Below the pieces are notes generated by a model. The model searched no databases. It was not told where the DNA came from and saw nothing but the letters and a program-made list of their open reading frames with translations. From Ampullaceana balthica (lineage: Eukaryota > Mollusca > Gastropoda > Lymnaeidae), in the NCBI GenBank assembly GCA_944989445.1, contig CALYLW010000067.1, forward strand, positions 293,905-357,904: DNA of 64,000 nt. The letters are read 5' to 3'. The translations under genes were made by a program, and so were the position numbers. Below are positions 57,507 through 64,000 of this stretch, piece after piece (position 1 is the first letter of the stretch; each line of letters opens with the position of its first letter).

Positions 57507-59626
57507 GCAGGGGTACCTCAGTAATAAATACAGAGATTATTTACGTGGTAATTTAAATTTAACGTCATTGACAGCAGAACAAACAGAAGTAACTAAATTT
57601 CTTCCCCTTGTTTGGTCTTTAAGACTGAAAGTCTAGTAATTGGTAAACAATAAAATGTTATCGAATTTCGTCATCCTTTGAGGTACTCAGAACAGTACAA
57701 AATTTTGACTTTTAAAAATAAATTTAATATCGTTACTGAAGCGTTACAGAAATAATATGTGAAATACGTCCGTATATTTGTTATTTAATATGAGGCCGAG
57801 GGACAGTTAAAATTTTAGTGCGGTCTGTTTTTGGACACCCCTAGTCTTAACTAAATGCAAACTCAAATTAAATGGCAAATGGTTAAAAATGTATATGCAA
57901 CATCCCAGACAAACTAAATAATGATAGGGCTTATTTGAGAAAGCGTATAAAAAAAACAATTTTACGGTAATTAGCTTATTCGTCACATTTTATTTTTTTT
58001 CAGGGAGATCACTCTCGTTTGTTTTCTTAATAAATATTTAACTTTTCTCATAGGATGGGTTGAACTATTTCCTAGTTTAGGAATGATACAAGCAAAAAAG
58101 GGATTACCTGTATTATTATTAGTAAGTATTGTGTGTAAATTTATTTGAGGATTGCATAAATATTGACATATAATTATTTATTACTTTTCTTATTGAAATT
58201 CAAGATTAGATTCAATCCCCCCTTCTACTTTCACTTACTTTTACTTTTTACACTTACTTTTAATTACCGAACCTACCAACTTTTATTACACGACTTACAC
58301 TTTCTCCAAAGCCAAAATACTTCACTTATCGTGAGTTTACACATCACTTAGTGGCTTAGCGTTAGCCTTAACAGGGAATAAACTCTTAATTGTCTCTAAA
58401 CTTTGAGTTACCAGACAAAAATAACATAACTGTTTTTCTCTGGAACTTTTCCCCTCATTCTGCCCGAATGATCTATTCTGTAAATTAGTCAAGGCCAAGG
58501 GCTACCATGCTATCTTAAAATGTTATTAACTTTTTTAAAAATTTAACAGATAATGATATATTTGGTTTTGAATTAAAGGGAAAATAATGATGTTTTTAGG
58601 CATCACAGACTTCATGACTTTATTTTCAATAAATATTATGATTTTGTTTGAGTGAAAATTTTAAAAAAAGATAAAAAACACCACATTAAATTAAAAAAAA
58701 ACAAAAAAAACCAACCTCATTCTAAGTCACAAAAATGTAGATTTTTATCCAAAATGTAAGAAAATTGTGTGTTTTTTTTTCTTAACTATATTCATATTTA
58801 CAGCAAACAGAAATAACCTAACATTAAAAAAACAAACAAATAAAACATAAGAAGAGCTCAATATCCATGGTCACCCATACAGGAAAATAATAGGAAAATT
58901 GTGTTGTTTACAATGGAGCTGGAAGCTATACTATGTATTGCAACTAGAAATTATTTTAAATTCTATCTGAAATTGCAGTTAGTTTTATTGAAAATTTTAG
59001 CAACTTTCAAATTGGACTCTTTAATGTCTAGGCTATATTATATATTATTATTTATAGTAGAAATATTATCAGTTCATCAAGCCTTGATTCAACGCATTTG
59101 AGACGGGGGCCGGGCTTGTTGTTCATCAACAGATGACTTGTCAACTGCATTGACAATTTCACTACAACTACTAGCACTAGGCGTATGATTCATCGGCAAT
59201 TTAAAATTACTATCTTAATCATCATTAAAAAACCAACCTTTTTCTTGTTCATCGTATTATTTAAAATAATATTAGATCGATAACCAGATGAGGTGGTTGA
59301 ATATCCATGTTTGTAAACAAGCGTGAAAAACGAAAATGAAAACAAGCCTTTCAAACGATTCTTTTGAGGTGAAAACACAATCTAACAAAGAATTTCCGAA
59401 CTTTTTATTCACGGGAAATCAATTTAGATTACATTAAAACTAATTTTAGTTAAATAGCTAAGAAAAGAAACCAAAAAAGCCGGTTTTCAAAATATGACGC
59501 TCCCATCGTCGATACGTCAAAAACGTCTTTTTAAAATCAACGCTGATAGCGTTGATCAGGAGAAAATGAGTTAACTCAGTCAGTGCATCATCAGTTATTA
59601 TTTTTTAGTCAAACTATTGACTACAG
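57507..59626. other. no recognised gene or repeat
   Basis: AT-rich sequence with short open frames that show no recognisable domain. No splice-compatible conserved coding segment is seen. Confidence 0.45.
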
Positions 59627-62050
59627 CAGGGGTGGGCAAACTATGGCCCGCAGGCCGCAAGCGGCCCGCCAGAGTCTATTATGCGGCCCATAGGCATGTA
59701 CATGTTGCGATCTTAATTCGATGTTAATTTTCTTTGATTAGAATTTTCGCAATATTTTAAAATTTTATTCCAAGTATTTGATTCGAATCTAGGGATATTA
59801 AATCGGTTTTATTGCTCCAGAATTGATTAATGATCATTAGTCATTAATTATTAATTTCCTTATTTGAAACTGCATTTCAGCTCAACCGGAAGTGGCTTTT
59901 GTTTACGATTTACATATTGGCGGTTTTTTAGAAATTGTAATTTAAAAGTGAATACACATTGATTTAACCATGAGTGCTGCCAAAAAAAGAAAGATTAAGG
60001 ACGAATGTCGTGTTTTTAATCACGAATGGACCGCTAAATATTGCTTCACGAGCGGTTGCAAAAAAGCAGTCTGCCTGCTGTGCTGTGAGTGTGTGAGCGT
60101 CTTTTAGGGAGTACAACTTAAAAAGACACCACCAAACAAAACTTTTGGATTTCGGGCACAATTTAATGAACGAAGAGAGAAAAAGGGATTGACAGGAGTT
60201 ATTTCATAATTTAAAGAAGCAGCAAACTGTTTTCACCATACAGTCTTTAATACAAGATGCTGCAGCCGAAACAAGTTTGATGCTGCCCCAAAAGATTGTA
60301 AAACGGAAAAATTCTTTTTATGACAGCCAGTTCATCAAGGAATGCTTGTCAGATGCAGCAAGCATTATGTGTCCAGAACAGAAAACACACTTTGATAGCA
60401 TTTCTTTATCAAGGAGAACTGTAGCCAGGTGTGTTGAAAAAATTATCGACAATTGGATGCATTATCTTCAAGATGCACGCAAAGACTTTTTGTGGTACTC
60501 TCTTGCTTTGGGCGAAAGTACCGAAGTACAGGACACAGCACAATTGTTGGTATTTATATGGAGAATAAACACTCGTTTTGAGCTTACCAAAGAATTACTT
60601 ACTTTTGAGTCACTCAAATACACAACTACGAGCCAGGATTTATTCAATGCTGTTGAGAACTGTGTTGACAGAACTGGGTTGGTGTGGAACAAGATAGCAA
60701 GTGTAACAACCGATGGAGCGTGTGCTTTGACTGGAAAAACCATAGGTCTTGTGAAGTTGATAAAACATAAAATTAAAGAAAAATATCCTGACCATACACG
60801 CTTACCTCTCCACTGAAAAGTCTGTGAATATCAAGCATGTTATTGACCCAGTTGTCAGTGTGATAATCCTCATCAGAGCCAGGGCACTTAACCACATGCA
60901 GTTCAGGGCACTGCTTGAAGCTTTGGAAACTGAATAGTATGATATTATCTACCACAACAGTGTCCGCTGGCTGAGCCTGGGCAAGATATTGAGGCGAGTT
61001 TGATCTCAAGGAAGAGATAGTTATGTTCCTTGAGACCAAGAGTTTTGTTTGTGACTTTGTTACTAACATTATTAATGAAGCGTGGAACTCAGACTTCATA
61101 TTTGCTATTGACATTATGGAAAAGTTGAATGAACTGAATGTCAAACTTCAGGGCAATAGCTTGTTTGCATATGAAATGTATGTGCATGTTAAATCATTTC
61201 AGGTAAAGCTCTCCCTTTTCTCCAGGCAAGCAGGTGAAAACACGCTTTGACATTTCCCTTTGCTGAAACAGAAAACCATTTCTGGTGGAAATGCTGACAA
61301 GTACAAGGCTCAGTTGGATGCCTTGGCTGTGGAATTTGAAAGGAGGTTCCAAGACTTCAAGAACCTGGAACAACTCTTCACTATCCTGAGTTCGCCATTT
61401 AGTGCAGAAGCTGATTCAGCCACAGAGGATATACAGTTAAAGCTGCCTGACCTACAAGCAGATTATGACCTGAAGGAGAAGTTCAAGTTGTTTCTTCTGC
61501 TGGAGTTTTATGGATATTTGCCAGCAGCAGCATTTCCCCACTTAAAAACTTTGCTGCCAAACTTTTGTCACTATTAGGGTCCACATAAATCTGTGAGCAA
61601 GCTTTTTTTTGGATGAAAATAAAAAAGTCTAAGAACAGATCGATGTTGACTGACTGCAATTTGAATGCAGTCACGCGAATCACAACAAGTAAACCGGTTC
61701 CACAGTTCATATTTATCCAAAATTGTGAACAGTTACATACTTCTCATTAATTATAATTTTACTCTATGGCCAGCTTATATGTAAATTATGTTCCTACTTC
61801 ATAATTATTATGACAGGTAACAATAAAATTTTGTTGAAATAATAATAAATAGTAAAATCTTGTTATCAAATTAGAAATTGTTTCAGTTCATATTTTAAAA
61901 TGTAATGTACATGTGTAATAGAGTGTGAATTTGAAATAAAATGACAAGTACATGGTTATTATCATTAATTTATATTTAGACGTCAGTTGCATTTGAAGCA
62001 GACAAAATATATATATATGCAGCCCGCCTATAACAATAACGTTTTCAAAG
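59627..62050 (+). pseudogene. decayed GTF2IRD2-type hAT transposon
   Basis: The left end CAGGGGTGGGCAAACTATGG and CCCGCAGGCC is a classic hAT terminus. The right end is unclear; a GCAGCCCGCCTATA motif near 62020 may be its remnant. Frames in order: MSAAKKRKIKDECRVFN at 59969, the longest (60277-60816) with QFIKECLSDAASIMCPEQ, ISLSRRTVARCVEKI, LALGESTEVQDTAQLL and KIASVTTDGACALTGK. Then LNELNVKLQGNSLFAYEM (61023-61250) and EFERRFQDFKNLEQLF with QLKLPDLQADYDLKEKF (61260-61577). The usual 'LDES' reads LGES here. Stops and frameshifts separate the pieces, so this is a dead transposase and not a domesticated gene. Confidence 0.85.
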
Positions 62051-62499
62051 CGGACTGTTAATAATACAATTAATTGATGATAAATAAGGTAAGGCATGTA
62101 GCTGTGGAAAGACAAAACATTTTTTTAAAATTTTAACTTTCTCAACTGACAATATTTCAATTTCATGATTATTAATAATTATATGGATCTTGGATAAAAA
62201 AAAAGAGTGGGGAGGGGGGGAGATATGGGTTTAATAATTAAAATATAAATAAATTACTTTACTTTATCCACTTTGTCCTCACTAAACGTCCTGTAAAGTC
62301 ATCTTTGTAATGCAGAATGTATTCATGAACTATTTTAATTTGAGACATAATTTTATACTAACAATAAAAATTATTTGTAATTTTAATGCTGAGTAATATT
62401 GAGCTAATCTAATGCAAGACAGCTAAAAAATTTAGTCTTCGGTGATTTGTTTAAATTGAATATTATTATGATCTCTTTAATGTGTTATCAATCCTTACA

Positions 62500-63805
62500 T
62501 CTTATCTTATCTATTACAGACGCTCCTTCTATACAGAAGATTATTGCGTCCTACGGTTATCTATGGTTTTTGTTTTGTCCTGCATTCTTATTAGAGTTTT
62601 AAATGTTGATAAAGTGTTGGTTTTCCTGGTTTCTTCAGGTGTCCCATGCCATGCCCAAATTCCGGACGGGAAAAAGGAGAATTTGCATGTATTTGTTCTA
62701 GTATACGGAATAAGGAAGGTGTTTTTATGTTTTTATCCTTATGTCTATCTGTGGGTTGTATTAAGTTATCTTTGTGTTGTATTTCTTTATTAGAATTAAT
62801 TGCTTTATGTATTACATGTATTACTATTTTACTCTTGGTTCTTCTATCCTCTAGTGTTACAAGGTTTAATGATTTAACTAATGGTGTTATTCTCGTAAGT
62901 TTTGAATATTCTCCAGTAATGAATCTGGAAGCTCTTTTTTGAATTTGGTTGATGGGTCCCATACAGAGATGCATATTCTAGTAAAGGTCTCACCAAAGTG
63001 AGGTAGCATTTTAGTTTTATATCCTTATTACATCTGTAAAAGTTTCTTTTTATAAAGCCTTTATCTAAGGTTTTGTTTGATTTTTTAAATAACTTCATTG
63101 ACATGGAGATTCCATGATTGTTTCTCATTTATTATTACTCCTAAGTATTTTGCATCTTCATTTTGGATTAGTTCTTTTCCATGAATGAAATATTTTGAGT
63201 TTATTTGTTTCTTTTTCTTTGTTACTCTTAAAAGTTGACACTTTTCTGGGTGGAAAGACATACTCCAGCTAGTCTCCCACTTTATCAATTCATCTAAGTC
63301 CTTTTGTAAAATTTTGCTATCTTGTTCTGGTTTAATTGTTCTATAGATTATACAATCATCAGCAAATAACCTAACTTTTGTTCCTGTTTTGATGTTGTTG
63401 GGTAAATCAATTATATAAATTAAAAAGAGTAAGGTCACTAGCACAGTTCCTTGTGGAACTCCTGAGTTAACTGTTATTGGTGCAGATTTAGATCCATTAA
63501 TTATTACAGTTTGCTCTCTGCCCAAAAGGAAGTCTTGGATCCAGTGATGTAAGGCAGTGCTTCTCAAAGTGGTGGTCCGGTGCCGGTCCGTGGACCATCC
63601 GCCACCGGTCCGCAGAAGTTATCAAGAAAGAACATAAAAATCTATTTATAATCCTCCAGAACAGGGAAAATACTGCACCGGTCCCTGGAGCAATGAAAAA
63701 AATCCTGCCGGTCCGCCAGACTAAAAAGTTTGAGAGGCACTGATGTAAGGGACCTGAGATTCCAAAATAATTAAGTTTTTTTAGTAAACTAAAGTGGTGA
63801 ACTTT
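62500..63805 (-). pseudogene. CR1/Jockey-like LINE, longest copy, split by a hAT MITE
   Basis: The minus strand reads KLNYFGISGP, then (across the MITE) LHHWIQDFLLGREQTVIING, SGVPQGTVLVTLLFLIYI, VRLFADDCIIYR (catalytic), MSFHPEKCQLLRVTKKKK and onward to the 3' end near 62500 with the GATAAGATAAGATG-type tail. Frameshifts at about 63100 and 62900 break the frame. It is the same family as 33.7, 42.2 and 53.1 kb, extending further 5'. Confidence 0.85.
63555..63742. mobile_element. 188-bp hAT MITE inside the LINE
   Basis: Ends CAGTGCTTCTCAAAGTGG and TTTGAGAGGCACTG are inverted. Perfect 8-bp duplications ATGTAAGG (63547-63554 and 63743-63750) flank it. The interior has repeated GCCGGTCCG motifs and no coding frame. 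Confidence 0.92.
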
Positions 63806-64000
63806 AAAAATGAGGATATTTTTTTACCAATTGCATGCTTTCTGCTTCTACTAATTACTGACATTCTTGTGAGATCATCTCTACATTGTGTTGCTTTACA
63901 ATATCCGGAAAAATTTAAGCAATTTTTTATTATAAATAATTTGAACTTTAAAAGAATTAACATCTTTAAATCATAGCATAATTATGAATAAAAAACCATT

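Noticed and set aside
60277..61577. Domesticated GTF2IRD2-like gene
   Set aside because: Hallmark hAT terminus at 59627, several frameshifts and stops between blocks and no introns; best explained as a dead transposon.

Overview
The window is AT-rich, intron-dense animal DNA. It carries part of one large multi-exon gene on the minus strand, embedded in transposon debris. The gene content (a vWF/hemocytin-type secreted multidomain protein), the many decayed non-LTR retrotransposons, and the hAT, Tigger/pogo-like and tandem-repeat families suggest an invertebrate, most plausibly a mollusc and perhaps a gastropod. That placement is inference; nothing in the window fixes the species. No prokaryotic operon, rRNA, functional tRNA gene or CRISPR array is visible.

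The gene runs right to left. A TATA-like box lies near 36.41 kb and the ATG at 36242. After a 14.4-kb first intron, 26 further coding exons lie between 21769 and 2090, and the gene leaves the window on the left. All 27 exons have GT-AG borders (on the minus strand) and compatible phases. Together they give an uninterrupted reading frame of about 1,499 codons. Domain order: signal peptide, a dibasic RKKR site, Sushi, EGF, Sushi, (VWD-C8-TIL), (VWD-C8-TIL), an extra TIL, (VWD-C8-TIL), VWC, and the start of an F5/8 type C (discoidin) domain. The core matches the D1-D2-D'-D3 layout of von Willebrand factor. With the Sushi/EGF head and discoidin tail it resembles arthropod hemolectin/hemocytin, so a secreted haemocyte clotting or aggregation protein is the best reading.

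The gene's introns hold datable insertions: a 164-bp hAT MITE (5.2 kb), a Tigger-like and a hAT-like element both inside one intronic tandem repeat (7.3-10.3 kb), another Tigger-like element (17.4-18.3 kb), a long-TIR foldback repeat (20.1-20.9 kb), and a decayed LINE in intron 1 (22.2-24.8 kb). Intron 1 also holds a (GA)n microsatellite, a pogo-type transposase fragment, two tandem hAT-like/tRNA-like units, an inverted LINE with a 69-bp minisatellite (28.1-31.1 kb), and a LINE inserted in a foldback repeat (33.3-34.5 kb).

Upstream of the promoter (36.4-64 kb) no host gene is recognisable. The region contains a second Tigger-like copy with an LTR-like insertion (37.7-38.8 kb), LINE tails, a decayed GTF2IRD2-type hAT (41-41.8 kb), and a 6.5-kb array of roughly 500-530-bp units (43.4-49.9 kb). 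Beyond these lie an RTE-like LINE fragment (51.7-52.6 kb), a nested stack of hAT elements (52.8-57.5 kb), another GTF2IRD2-type hAT (59.6-62 kb), and a CR1/Jockey-like LINE interrupted by a hAT MITE (62.5-63.8 kb). The most unusual features are the modular foldback/tandem repeat family, the hAT element with four tandem copies of its own 5' end, and the inverted LINE carrying a monomer array.
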